Source: Chloroflexota bacterium | Lineage (GTDB): Bacteria > Chloroflexota > Dehalococcoidia > DSTF01 > RBG-16-68-14 | Assembly (NCBI GenBank): GCA_029262675.1 | Contig: JAJCYW010000003.1 | Coordinates: forward strand, 124,001 to 188,000 | Length of the DNA stretch: 64,000 nt | Direction: 5' to 3' | Shown: one piece after another, positions 51,072 through 59,895 of the stretch | Layout: each line of letters opens with the position of its first letter | How positions within the stretch are numbered: position 1 is the first letter of the stretch | Program-made: the position numbers and the translations under genes | Notes under the pieces: model-generated | Seen by the model: the letters and a program-made list of their open reading frames with translations, nothing else | Told to the model about the DNA's origin: nothing | The model's database searches: none

Positions 51072-52621
51072 GACGGCGGTGGGAAGGCCGCTAGGCGGAA
51101 CGCGGCCAAGGCTTCAGGATCGTCTTCCTTCAGCGCGGCGAGGCGGGCCGTGATCAACTCGCGCAGCGTGCGGGTGACGGCTTCGACGTGCTCCTCGCTG
51201 ATGACGGGGTGGCTGCGGGCCAGCTCTTCGAAGAGGTCGAGCGCTTCAGGGGTCGGCGTCACGGGTTCGGACAGCAACTCCTGGAGGAACACCAGCACGT
51301 CGCCGTCCAGCACGCGAACAAAGCTGGTGAGGTCGGAGGCCTGGACGATCTGGATGAACTGCTCCAGCCGCTGCCCGCCGCGTGCAAGGATGCGGCGAAC
51401 CGCCTCGCTCGCCAGGCGGGTCTGCTGGCGGGCCAACGCGTCGTCGAGCGTGGCAAGCGTGTTCGCGACGGCGTTTGCCGGCGTCTCCCGCCCAATGGCG
51501 ACGCCGCACTGCGGACAGACCGGTTGCGACTGGAGAGCCGCGGCGAGTTCGGTCTGCGGGCAATCGCTCGGCGCTGCGGCGAGGCGAACGTAGGCCTGGA
51601 GCGCCTCCCGGCCCAGCGGCCGGCCGAGTGCGGGAAGGTCGTTGAGGCGGGCCAGCGCTCGCGCGGCCGGCGCGGCGGCAGCGATGTCGGACGCGAGACC
51701 CGCGACCTCTCGCCAGTAGGTGGCGTGGCGCGTATCATACGCGGCGGTGTAGCGGGTCCGGAGGGCTTCGAACATCGCGCCGATGCGGGCGATCTCGTGC
51801 GGACGCTGGATGATGGCGACGTAGGATAGCTGTTCGCGGGTGTAGTGGAAGTCGTTTCCTAACTCACCCTCCTCGCCGCCGAATGCGACGCGGTCGATGT
51901 AGTCGCGCATGGCGGCCAGCGCGCGGGCCTGCTCCGGACGCTCGTCGAAATAGCGGACGCAGGCGACGTCGTCGGCCAGTTCGGCGGGCGATGACGCGCA
52001 GTCGGCCGGCTCCTCGCCGTCGACGACGCGTTGCAACCGGGCCGCCGCTTGCGCGACCACGTCATCTGCGGCGGGGCGGCGCAGGAGGGCGCTCAGCTTG
52101 TTTCGAATCTGCTCTTGCGAGATGCGCTCAGGCGGCGGATTGGGCTGTGCCAGCGCCGCCGCGAGGGCGGCCCAGCAGCGGCCGGCAATGACGGCGGCCG
52201 CGACGAGCTCGCGAGCGAGCGCATCGAACGGCGTGGCGCCGTCAGCGGCGAAGAGACCTTTCGCGGTGGTCTCGAGCGCAACGCTCGCCAGCAGCGTCCC
52301 GGCCGCGAACGACGCGGAGGCCGGCAGCGGTAGTTGCAGCGGCTGCGGATCGCCGTCAGCGCCTCCGTCACTGTATGACTCGCGAGTTTCCGATACCAGT
52401 GAGGGCAGGCGCACGCGCGACTGCGGAGAGCAGACGACGGCGGTGCGAGGCAGCCGACCTCGATCTTCCGGTGCGACCGGTTTCAGGCTGAGGACGATGC
52501 TAAAGGCCGCGTTCGGTGCGAGCTGTAGTTCAGCTGTATAGGCAGAAACGACGAGCACTTCGCCGGCGTGGACCGCGCCCTCGTCATCCTTGATGCGTAG
52601 AGGAATACGTTGGTCTGCCAC
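51068..52621 (-). CDS. Uncharacterised protein with CxxC pair
   Basis: 517 residues from GTG 52621 (conserved-looking sequence begins VADQRIPLRIKDDEGAVHAG). The N-terminal 130 residues are beta-rich; the rest is mostly helical and Ala/Leu rich. One CxxC (VCPQCGVAIGRET) near residue 385 may be half of a zinc or redox site. The length and lack of membrane segments suggest a cytosolic protein. It overlaps pth by 4 bp and follows the cysteine desulfurase gene, with 49 bp between them. I do not recognise the family. Confidence 0.55.
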   Translation of the reverse strand: MADQRIPLRIKDDEGAVHAGEVLVVSAYTAELQLAPNAAFSIVLSLKPVAPEDRGRLPRTAVVCSPQSRVRLPSLVSETRESYSDGGADGDPQPLQLPLPASASFAAGTLLASVALETTAKGLFAADGATPFDALARELVAAAVIAGRCWAALAAALAQPNPPPERISQEQIRNKLSALLRRPAADDVVAQAAARLQRVVDGEEPADCASSPAELADDVACVRYFDERPEQARALAAMRDYIDRVAFGGEEGELGNDFHYTREQLSYVAIIQRPHEIARIGAMFEALRTRYTAAYDTRHATYWREVAGLASDIAAAAPAARALARLNDLPALGRPLGREALQAYVRLAAAPSDCPQTELAAALQSQPVCPQCGVAIGRETPANAVANTLATLDDALARQQTRLASEAVRRILARGGQRLEQFIQIVQASDLTSFVRVLDGDVLVFLQELLSEPVTPTPEALDLFEELARSHPVISEEHVEAVTRTLRELITARLAALKEDDPEALAAFRLAAFPPPS

Positions 52622-52670
52622 GGGCAGATGATAACACAGCGCCCGAGGGGAATTGGAGTGGGAGCTTGAT

Positions 52671-53858
52671 TTAGCCGGCCGCGACGCCTGTGGCGGATTT
52701 CGCCTGCTCAACGATATCCGGGAGGACGTCCAGGAGCCGGTCGATCTCGCTCTCCTCGGTGGACGTGCTGACTGTGAAGCGCAGCGTGCCGACGGCGTAG
52801 TTGAGCGAGACATCCATCGCTAACAGCACGTGCGACGGCTCCAGCGTTTCTTCGTTGCAGGCTGAGCCGGCGCTGGCGGCGATGCCAGCTTCATCCAGCA
52901 GCCGCAGCATGACGCGCGCATCGGCGTCCGGGAAGCTGACGTTGACGTTGTTTGGCAGGCGCCGCTCGCGGTGGCCGTTGATCTGCGCCTCGGGCATCGC
53001 CGCGGCGATGCCGGCGATGAGCCGCTCTTGGAGCGCGCGGCAGCGCTCCGCGTAGGCCGTCCGCTCCTGCTGTGCGAGCTGAAACGCGTGCGCCGTGCCG
53101 ACGATGGCGGCGACGTTCTCTGTGCCTGCCCTGCGCTGGCGCTCCTGGCCACCGCCCGACTGTTGCGGCAGGAACGGCGCGCCGCGGCGGACGTAGAGCA
53201 CGCCGGCGCCTCTAGGCCCGCCGAACTTGTGCGATGAGAGGCTGAGCAGATCGACGCCGAGCTCATCGACGTTGAGACGGAGCGCGTTCGCGCCCTGGAC
53301 GGCGTCTGTGTGTACGATGATCTGGCGGCCGAGCGACCGCGCCCGCTCCCGCACGGCGGCGGCGATCTCGGCTATCGGCTGGATTACGCCGGTCTCGTTG
53401 TTGGCCGTCATCACGCTAACGAGAACCGTGTCCTTGCGCAGCGCCTTCGCCGCCTCTTCTGGTTCGACCAAGCCATCGCGGCCGACAGGCAGCAGGCTTG
53501 TCTCGAAGCCGAACTTTTCCAGATACTGGCAGCTATGGAGCACGGCGTGGTGTTCGGTCGATGACGTGAGGATGTGATCGCCGACGCGGGCCAACTGCTG
53601 GGCGAACGCGACACCCTTGATGGCCGCGTTCAGCGACTCCGTCCCGCCGCTGGTGAAGGTGATTTCGTTCGGCGTGGTGCCGAGGAGGGTGGCTACTGTT
53701 TCGCGCGCCGTGTCGATGGCGTCGCGCGCTTCGGCGGCCAGACTGTATGTGGCGGAGGGGTTGCCGAACCGCTCGCCGAAGTAGGGCAGCATCGCTTCGC
53801 GCGCTTCTGACCGAAGCGGAGTGGTGGCGGCGTAATCAAGGTAGATCGAGTCTGTCAT
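52671..53858 (-). CDS. Cysteine desulfurase (NifS/IscS type)
   Basis: The 395-residue PLP enzyme releases sulfur from cysteine for Fe-S clusters or tRNA thiolation. It has LDYAATTPLR at the N-terminus, TSSTEHHAVLHS with the PLP-stacking His near residue 105, HTDAVQGA, the Schiff-base lysine in SLSSHKFGGPRGAG near 208, and the active Cys in SAGSACNEETLEPSHVLLAM near 335. The long Cys loop marks group I (IscS/NifS). No iscU or mnmA is next to it, so the client pathway is open. Confidence 0.93.
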   Translation of the reverse strand: MTDSIYLDYAATTPLRSEAREAMLPYFGERFGNPSATYSLAAEARDAIDTARETVATLLGTTPNEITFTSGGTESLNAAIKGVAFAQQLARVGDHILTSSTEHHAVLHSCQYLEKFGFETSLLPVGRDGLVEPEEAAKALRKDTVLVSVMTANNETGVIQPIAEIAAAVRERARSLGRQIIVHTDAVQGANALRLNVDELGVDLLSLSSHKFGGPRGAGVLYVRRGAPFLPQQSGGGQERQRRAGTENVAAIVGTAHAFQLAQQERTAYAERCRALQERLIAGIAAAMPEAQINGHRERRLPNNVNVSFPDADARVMLRLLDEAGIAASAGSACNEETLEPSHVLLAMDVSLNYAVGTLRFTVSTSTEESEIDRLLDVLPDIVEQAKSATGVAAG

Positions 53859-53962
53859 GAAGCTAACACTGTATTCCGTACAGCGTGTCGATCATACCCG
53901 CTGGGGGTATGCGCCGTCAATTGGAGGCGAGGCGAAGGCGAGGCGGCGTCGCTTACGGCCGG

Positions 53963-54889
53963 CTACTCCAGCGCTAAGTAGCGGCGGTCGTTCTGATCGA
54001 ACGAGAAGGCGAACTCGGCGATCAGGATCAGGTCGGTTTCCTCCTCCGGAATCTGGAAGCAGACGTTACCCGTCGTGGCGCCGCCCGGGAAGAGCTCGGC
54101 CTGGATCTCGTCCGGGATCTGGCCGCAGGAAGTTTCCTGGCTGTAGGGTTCGTAGACGGAGTTGTTAGAGCCCGTGAGCAGGAAGTCCCCAGACGAGACC
54201 TGCTGCGACTCCTCTGCCGTGGCGCGGTTCGTGACACTGACGCTGATCATCACCATGCGGTTGCCTTCCGCAGGCTGCTCGTTGAACATGCTCTCCGATT
54301 CGATTAGAGGCCAGGCGTCGTCGTCGACATCGGTGACGGTGACTTCCAGGCCGTCTGGAGTGAGCACGGCGTCGCCGGGCGGCACCGCTTCCGCGCGGTT
54401 GGCGCCCGGCCCGGTCGGCGGCGGCTCGTCGCCGGAGGACGGGTCGGTTGCGTCTATGCCTGAGAAGTCTCCGCAGTCGGTCGTCTTCCACGTGCCGTCT
54501 TCCTTGACCATTTGGCTCGGTTCTTGGTCCTGCTCGGGAGTCAGGCCTTCCAGGTCACCAGAGAAAGTGACCTCCACTGCGACGGTCGCCTCGTCCTCCG
54601 TGAGCTCCAGGATCGTGACGTCACCGACGCCCATCTCGATCTCCCCGAGAAAGATCCCCGCGAACGCCATGGCTGTCGCGAACTCGGTCTGCGAGACATC
54701 TTCCCGGCACTCCTGCGCCAGGAAGTCGTAGGCCTTGTCGTAGTTCCTGTCGTTAATGGCTTCCGTGAAGCCGCTGATTACGGCGCGAATCTGCTCTGCG
54801 TCGTCGCCGCCGCCTTCGCCTCCACCATCAGAGCCGCAGGCAACGGCCACCGCCGCGATTGTTGTGAGAACTACGATCAACCAACGCAT
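53963..54889 (-). CDS. Lipoprotein with NTF2-like and DUF4352-like domains
   Basis: The 308-residue product has a lipoprotein signal ending VAVAC near residue 18. Residues 30-145 look like an NTF2/SnoaL-type fold (IRAVISGFTEAINDRNYDKA, ending DGTWKTTDCG). A Pro/Ser/Asp linker follows. Residues 185-308 look like DUF4352, an immunoglobulin-like extracellular domain (LEVTVTDVDDD, MVMISVSVTNR, GNVCFQIPEEETDLILIAEF). Probably a surface-exposed binding protein. No operon partner is evident. Confidence 0.7.
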   Translation of the reverse strand: MRWLIVVLTTIAAVAVACGSDGGGEGGGDDAEQIRAVISGFTEAINDRNYDKAYDFLAQECREDVSQTEFATAMAFAGIFLGEIEMGVGDVTILELTEDEATVAVEVTFSGDLEGLTPEQDQEPSQMVKEDGTWKTTDCGDFSGIDATDPSSGDEPPPTGPGANRAEAVPPGDAVLTPDGLEVTVTDVDDDAWPLIESESMFNEQPAEGNRMVMISVSVTNRATAEESQQVSSGDFLLTGSNNSVYEPYSQETSCGQIPDEIQAELFPGGATTGNVCFQIPEEETDLILIAEFAFSFDQNDRRYLALE

Positions 54890-54925
54890 CGACGTCTCCT
54901 TGTCTGCTTCGAGAGCGGGTCGGAC

Positions 54926-56134
54926 TCAGAGTACAGCACAGGAAACGGAGAGCACAGGAGGCAGATCGCCATCCAAACGCTGCCAGCTGTCGCCGCCGTC
55001 TGAGCTGGCGTAGACCTGTCCGTTACTGGTACCGGCGTATACGCCCTCCGGATCGAGGCCGTCCGTGTCCAGGCCCTCGCGGTAGACGCTCTGATAGCTG
55101 TCTCGGCCGGGCAGGCCTTTGGTGAGCGGCTCCCACGTCGCGCCGCTGTCGGTTGTGCGGTAGACGGCGAACTGGCCGGGCGTCACACGGAAGTTGTCCT
55201 GACCCATGTCCAGCGGAACGACGAAGACGGCGTCCGGCTCGCGCTTCGTCACGGCGATGGGAAAGCCGTGGAACGAGGGCAGGCCTTCAGTCACGTCCGC
55301 CCAGGTGTCGCCGTTGTCATCCGAGCGGAAGACACCCCAGTGTGCCTGTCCCCACATGCGGTCGGGGTTCTTGAGGTCGACTCGCATCTTATGAAGCTCG
55401 TCCAGGCCAGCCGGGTCCTTGTCCGGCGGCAGCGCAGAGGCGCCGTCACCCTCCTGCGCGAACTGGGCCAGCAGCTTCTTCGCGCCCAAATTCGTGACGA
55501 TCGCGTTGTGCGAGAAGAGTTCCCAGGTCTCGCCGCCGTTGTTCGTCTTGTACGAACCGCCGGCGCCGACGCAGAGGTAGATGCGCTTCGGATCGCGGGG
55601 GTCGACGTGGAGCGAGTGCATGCACGAATCGCCGCCGCCAGTGCCCGTCCAGTACTGGCGGTTGGCGTGACGGTTGATGCCCTCAACCGGTTGCCACGAG
55701 TGCCCCCAGTCTTCGCTGCGGAAGAGGCCTGCTGGCTGGGTCGTTGCGAATACGACGCCGGGCTCGCTCTCGTGGCCGGGTGTGACGCTCCACACGTTGC
55801 CGATAGCGCCCGGCGGGGCGTTATCCCACTCGCCGGGGGCGCCACCGCGACCGCCCGGACTCGGGCTCCTCATGTCCGGCGGGAATGCGAGGCCGTCGCT
55901 TCTGAAGTCCCACGTCTTACCCATGTCCGTGCTCTTCGCGACCGATGGCCCCCAGGCCCAGTGGTTGCCGGCCAGGTAGTGGCGCGGCTCGTCGCCTCGC
56001 ATGTCTGCCGCCATGTTGTAGATGGACCAGCCGGGAAGGATCGGATCGGATAGCCGCCAGTCTTCGCGCTTCTCATCCGACGTGTAGATGAAGGCGCCCT
56101 TCTTGGTGCCGACGAGCAGTTGTACTGTAGTCAT
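54926..56134 (-). CDS. BNR/WD40-like beta-propeller protein (paralogue A)
   Basis: The 402-residue product has several sialidase-type Asp-box repeats (SxDxGxTW): KSTDMGKTWDF, RSEDWGHSWQ, KTNNGGETWE, RSDDNGDTWAD, RTTDSGATWEP and SSDGGDSWQR. It opens LLVGTKKGAFIYTSD and has no signal peptide. The family is often named exo-alpha-sialidase, but the catalytic Arg triad is not apparent, so a glycosidase activity is not claimed. ATG 56134 has AGGAGG. Paralogue B is 22 bp upstream in the same direction. Confidence 0.78.
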   Translation of the reverse strand: MTTVQLLVGTKKGAFIYTSDEKREDWRLSDPILPGWSIYNMAADMRGDEPRHYLAGNHWAWGPSVAKSTDMGKTWDFRSDGLAFPPDMRSPSPGGRGGAPGEWDNAPPGAIGNVWSVTPGHESEPGVVFATTQPAGLFRSEDWGHSWQPVEGINRHANRQYWTGTGGGDSCMHSLHVDPRDPKRIYLCVGAGGSYKTNNGGETWELFSHNAIVTNLGAKKLLAQFAQEGDGASALPPDKDPAGLDELHKMRVDLKNPDRMWGQAHWGVFRSDDNGDTWADVTEGLPSFHGFPIAVTKREPDAVFVVPLDMGQDNFRVTPGQFAVYRTTDSGATWEPLTKGLPGRDSYQSVYREGLDTDGLDPEGVYAGTSNGQVYASSDGGDSWQRLDGDLPPVLSVSCAVL

Positions 56135-56156
56135 GCCTTGGTAACCCTCCTGTAGG

Positions 56157-57293
56157 TCAGAACTCGGTGCACGTGACAGAGAGTACGGGCGGCAGCGTAC
56201 CGGGCAGCCGTTGCCAGTTATCGCCTCCGTCCGAACTGGCGTAGACCTGTCCGTTGCTGGTGCCGACGTAGACGCCCTCCGGATCGAGGCCGTCGGTGTC
56301 CATGCTCTCGCGGTAGGCGCTCTGGTAGTCCTTGGGGCCGGGCAGTCCGTTCGTCAGGCGCTCCCACTTCTCACCCTGGTCGCGCGTGCGGTAGACCGCG
56401 AACTGGCCCGGGCAGGCGCGGAAGTTGTCGCTACCCGTCTCCAGCGGCACGACGTAGACGGCATCTGGCTCGCGGCGGGTGATGGCGATAGGGAAGCCGT
56501 GAAACGACGGCAGGCCTTCCGTGACGTCGACGAACGAACGGCCGCCGTCGTCGGAGCGGAAGACGCCGACATGGGCCTGCGTCCAGAGCCGGTCCGGGTT
56601 CTTGGGATCGATCCGCAGCCGGTGCATATCGTGCGCGGCGGCCGGGTCGATGCCGGGCGGCGTGTTCGACGCCTGCTGCGAGATGAAGATCTTGGCTTGA
56701 TCCGACGTCGAGACCGCGTTGTGTGAGATGTAGTGCCAGGAGTCGGTACCGTCCATAGTCACGTAGGAACCGGCGATGGCGACGTACATGTGGTCCGGGT
56801 CGCGCGGGTCGATCTCGATTGATTGCGCGGGCGGGCCACCTTCCGTCGGGCCACCGGCGATAGGCTGCCAGAACTGGCGCGACGAGTGGCGGTCGATCGA
56901 TTCGACTGACTGCCAGGTGTCGCCCCAGTCGTCGCTGCGGAAGAGGCCGGCCGGGGCGGTACCGGCGTAGACGACGCCGGGTTGGCTAGGATGACCGGGG
57001 CGGACATGCCAGACTGAGTGGATTGCGAGCTGCATGTCCTCCGGAAAGCCGAGCCCTTCGCTGCGGATTTCCCAGGATTCGCCACCGTCGTCGCTCTTGG
57101 CGACGCTGGGCCCCCAGACTGCGTGGTGGGCGGCGGCGTAGAGCCGGGGCGGGCTCTTGCGCAGGTCGGCCTCCATGTGGAGGACGTTCCATCCGGACAA
57201 CTTCGGCTCGGAGACGTGCCACTCCTTGCGAGCGTTGTCAGAGCGATAGATGAAGGCACCCTTCCTGGTTCCTACTAGCAGGGTCATAGGCAT
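56157..57293 (-). CDS. BNR/WD40-like beta-propeller protein (paralogue B)
   Basis: About 378 residues, very similar to paralogue A: MTLLVGTRKGAFIYRSD, KSDDGGESWEIRS, RSDDWGDTWQS, RSDDGGRSFVDVTEGLPSFH, RTRDQGEKWER, SSDGGDNWQR. ATG 57293 is chosen because GGAG lies six bases upstream; ATG 57305 is the longer option. The pair arose by tandem duplication. The lack of a signal peptide is odd for Asp-box proteins and suggests an intracellular role. Confidence 0.78.
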   Translation of the reverse strand: MPMTLLVGTRKGAFIYRSDNARKEWHVSEPKLSGWNVLHMEADLRKSPPRLYAAAHHAVWGPSVAKSDDGGESWEIRSEGLGFPEDMQLAIHSVWHVRPGHPSQPGVVYAGTAPAGLFRSDDWGDTWQSVESIDRHSSRQFWQPIAGGPTEGGPPAQSIEIDPRDPDHMYVAIAGSYVTMDGTDSWHYISHNAVSTSDQAKIFISQQASNTPPGIDPAAAHDMHRLRIDPKNPDRLWTQAHVGVFRSDDGGRSFVDVTEGLPSFHGFPIAITRREPDAVYVVPLETGSDNFRACPGQFAVYRTRDQGEKWERLTNGLPGPKDYQSAYRESMDTDGLDPEGVYVGTSNGQVYASSDGGDNWQRLPGTLPPVLSVTCTEF

Positions 57294-57385
57294 AGTCAAC
57301 TCCATGCGCTGCGGTGTACGTTTTGTTGCGGGCTAGTATACAGCACAGGTGACGGAGCGCACGGGTGGGGAGAGGGTAGGGGAGC

Positions 57386-58825
57386 TTAGGTCGCGGAGGC
57401 GGCGTCCCGGCTGCGCCAGTAGGCGACGGCCTTGCTGAGCGCAGCGGCCGCGCGCTCGAACGAATGGAACACGGGCAGCCCGCGCTCGACGACCCGGGCG
57501 CGGGCCTGGGCGGCGATCTCCTCTACGTGGCCGGGGTGGAGGATCGTGACGAGCGGCTTGGCGGAGCGGTCGCGCTGGGCGACGAGCTGGTCGAGCAGGG
57601 AATCGAGGCTTGACGGGTCGGCCTGCCAGCGGCGGGCCATGAAGCCGGACGCCAGTTCTATTGCGAGAGCGTCGATGTTGTCGTCGGCGTCGAGGATGTC
57701 GAGGAGGCGCTGGAGCTGCTCCTGCTGGCCGCCGAAGCCAATGGTCCCGCCGATGTCGAGCGGGTTGCGGTAGCTGCCGCCGATGATGTTGAAGAAGCTG
57801 GCGAGCTCCTTGTAGCTGGCTTCGGTGAGCAGCGGAACGTCGAGCCCGGCGCGGACGAATGCGTCCGTGATCACGACCGACTGGCCGCCCGTCATCGCGA
57901 GCAGGCCCATGCCGGCGCCCGTAGTGGGCTTGCAGAGCAGCAGCGCCTTGAGCGCGTCCACCGTGTCGTCCAGGCTTTCGGTCGTAATCGCGCCGGCCTG
58001 ACGGACGACGGCGTCCCAGACGTGGTTCGACGTCGCGAGTGAACCCGTGTGCGACTGCGTCGCGCGCGCGCCAGCCTCGGTAACGCCGCCCTTCCAGACC
58101 ACGACGGGCTTCTTTGCCGCAGCCCGCTGCAGCGATTCCACCAGGCGTCGGCCGTTCTTGGTGCCTTCGACGTACATGGCGATCACGCTGGTGTCGGCGT
58201 CGTCGGTCAGGTAGTCGAGGTAGTCTGGTACGTCCAGTACCTCCGCGTTGCCGCAGCTAACCGACGTACTGATGCGAACGCCCTGTGCCGCGCCGGTGAG
58301 GCTGAAGTTGATGGCGTGGGTGCCGGACTGGGAGATGAAGCCGACGGGTCCGGCAGCTCCGGTGAGTTGTTCGCCGGACTGGCGGACGCCCAGCTTGGCA
58401 TTGTAGAGCCCCATGCAGTTGGGACCGATCAGGGCCAGCCCGGCCTCCCGCGCGATGTTGCCGATCTCGGCCTGGAGCGCGGAACCCTCTTCTTCGCCGG
58501 TCTCTGCGAACCCAGAAGTGAAGAGCGAAACACCGGCGGCCCCCCGCGCCGCGCAGTCCGCGATGATGCGCGGCGCGATCTGGCGAGGAACTGCGCAGAG
58601 CACGTAGTCGATCTCGCCCGGCACGTCGGCGAGCGACGTGAAATTCTTGACGCCCATCTCCTCGATCGCGGGGATTTCGGTCGGGTCAACCTGCACGGAG
58701 TAGAGGTCGCCTGTGAACTCCGCGTTGTTGCGCAGCCACATGTAACCGTTGGCGCGCTTATCGCCAACAACGACTATTGTCTTCGGTTTGAGCGTTCGTG
58801 CGAGGTTGGCTGTCGGGTCGGGCAC
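57386..58825 (-). CDS. ADP-forming acyl-CoA synthetase, CoA-binding (alpha) subunit
   Basis: The 479-residue product has a CoA-binding Rossmann domain (residues 1-130; KTIVVVGDKRANGYMWLRN) and two succinyl-CoA-synthetase-like ligase domains. The phosphorylated His is in QSHTGSLATSNHVWDAVVRQ near residue 260. GPVGFISQSGTHAINF near residue 165 matches the first ligase domain. The partner ATP-grasp subunit is encoded 19 bp upstream. Together they convert acyl-CoA, ADP and phosphate to acid, ATP and CoA, or the reverse. The acyl group is not defined by sequence. Confidence 0.87.
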   Translation of the reverse strand: MPDPTANLARTLKPKTIVVVGDKRANGYMWLRNNAEFTGDLYSVQVDPTEIPAIEEMGVKNFTSLADVPGEIDYVLCAVPRQIAPRIIADCAARGAAGVSLFTSGFAETGEEEGSALQAEIGNIAREAGLALIGPNCMGLYNAKLGVRQSGEQLTGAAGPVGFISQSGTHAINFSLTGAAQGVRISTSVSCGNAEVLDVPDYLDYLTDDADTSVIAMYVEGTKNGRRLVESLQRAAAKKPVVVWKGGVTEAGARATQSHTGSLATSNHVWDAVVRQAGAITTESLDDTVDALKALLLCKPTTGAGMGLLAMTGGQSVVITDAFVRAGLDVPLLTEASYKELASFFNIIGGSYRNPLDIGGTIGFGGQQEQLQRLLDILDADDNIDALAIELASGFMARRWQADPSSLDSLLDQLVAQRDRSAKPLVTILHPGHVEEIAAQARARVVERGLPVFHSFERAAAALSKAVAYWRSRDAASAT

Positions 58826-58844
58826 GGTGGGCTACTGTTGCCGG

Positions 58845-59591
58845 CTAGGCGCCGTCTGCAGACGTCGTGCCGTCCTGCGGCGACCTGAGAACGATGCGGG
58901 CGTCCACGGCGACGGCGCCGTCTGCGTAAGCGAAGACGGGGTTGAGGTCGAGTTCCGCGATCTCAGCGTGCGCCTCGATGAACGAAGAGAGCGTCACCAA
59001 GAGGTCCTGCAGTGCAGCGATATCTGCCGGGTCCGCGCCGCGGTGGCCCTCCAGCACCGGGAAGCCCTGGATCTCGCGGATCATGTCGCCGGCGTCGCGT
59101 TCCGTGATCGGCACGACGCGGAAGGCAACGTCCTTGAGCACTTCGACCATTACGCCGCCCAGTCCGAACATGAGGACGGGGCCGAACTGGGCGTCAGTCG
59201 TCATGCCAACGATCACCTCGATACCCGCGTCGGCCATGCGTTGTACGGAGACGCCCTCTATTTTGGCGGATGCGTCCGCTGCCTTCGCGGCCTTGATAAT
59301 GGCGTCGTAGGCTGCAGCGACTTCATCGGCGTCCGCAAGGCCGAGCTTGACGCCACCAATGTCCGACTTGTGCGTGATCTGGGGCGAGACGATTTTCAGC
59401 GCGGCCGGGAAGCCGAGTTCGCCGGCGATGGCGACGGCTTCGTCGCGGTCCTTTGCGAGCCGCGCTTCGACGACCGGGACGCCTGCCTCGGCGAGCAACT
59501 GCTTGGCCTCCACCTCAGAGAGGATGGTGCGGTCTTGCTCGCGCGCGGTCGCGATGATATCGGCTGTTGATTCGCTGGTCTTGCTCGGCAT
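58845..59591 (-). CDS. ADP-forming acyl-CoA synthetase, ATP-grasp (beta) subunit
   Basis: About 248 residues from ATG 59591. ATP-grasp motifs: LSEVEAKQLLAEAGVPVVEA, LGFPAALKIVSPQITHKSDIGGVKLGL near residue 60, GIEVIVGMTTDAQFGPVLMFGLGG near 140, and the metal-binding end AEIAELDLNPVFAYADGAVA. It is the usual small partner of the alpha subunit downstream. The longer open frame to 59630 starts with TTG and lacks support. Confidence 0.87.
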   Translation of the reverse strand: MPSKTSESTADIIATAREQDRTILSEVEAKQLLAEAGVPVVEARLAKDRDEAVAIAGELGFPAALKIVSPQITHKSDIGGVKLGLADADEVAAAYDAIIKAAKAADASAKIEGVSVQRMADAGIEVIVGMTTDAQFGPVLMFGLGGVMVEVLKDVAFRVVPITERDAGDMIREIQGFPVLEGHRGADPADIAALQDLLVTLSSFIEAHAEIAELDLNPVFAYADGAVAVDARIVLRSPQDGTTSADGA

Positions 59592-59703
59592 GGGCGGAGG
59601 TATCTTATCGGCAGGGCGGGTGGGCGTCAATCCAGGCGAAGCTAATCTGGACGCACGGAATCGCAGGCGCAGCGGTCCAGTGTTGTCGTTTTGACGAAGG
59701 GTG

Positions 59704-59709
59704 TATACT
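59704..59709 (+). promoter_or_regulatory. -10 element of tRNA-Gly
   Basis: TATACT ends 10 bp before the tRNA. A TTGTCG at 59683-59688 could be the -35, though its 15-bp spacer is short. Confidence 0.5.
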
Positions 59710-59718
59710 ACATGTCGA

Positions 59719-59793
<75 letters not shown>

Positions 59794-59804
59794 GCAGAGC
59801 AATC

Positions 59805-59885
59805 AGGCGCACGGCTCATATCTAGATCTGGCCGATTTACGGTCAGCAAAGGAGGTGGACCGTGCGCCTTAGCGTTAGCAGCTAA
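59805..59885 (+). ncRNA. Structured element with tiny leader-like ORF after tRNA-Gly
   Basis: AGGCGCACGG (59805-59814) pairs perfectly with CCGTGCGCCT (59860-59869). Inside, CTGGCCG-ATTTA-CGGTCAG forms a second stem. The same stretch holds a perfect AAAGGAGGT ribosome site (59848-59856) and a GTG (59862) that opens a 7-codon frame ending at TAA 59885. The outer stem would cover the start codon. It could be the tRNA's 3' trailer or terminator, or a small leader. Function is unknown. Confidence 0.3.
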
Positions 59886-59895
59886 ATGGAGCGAA

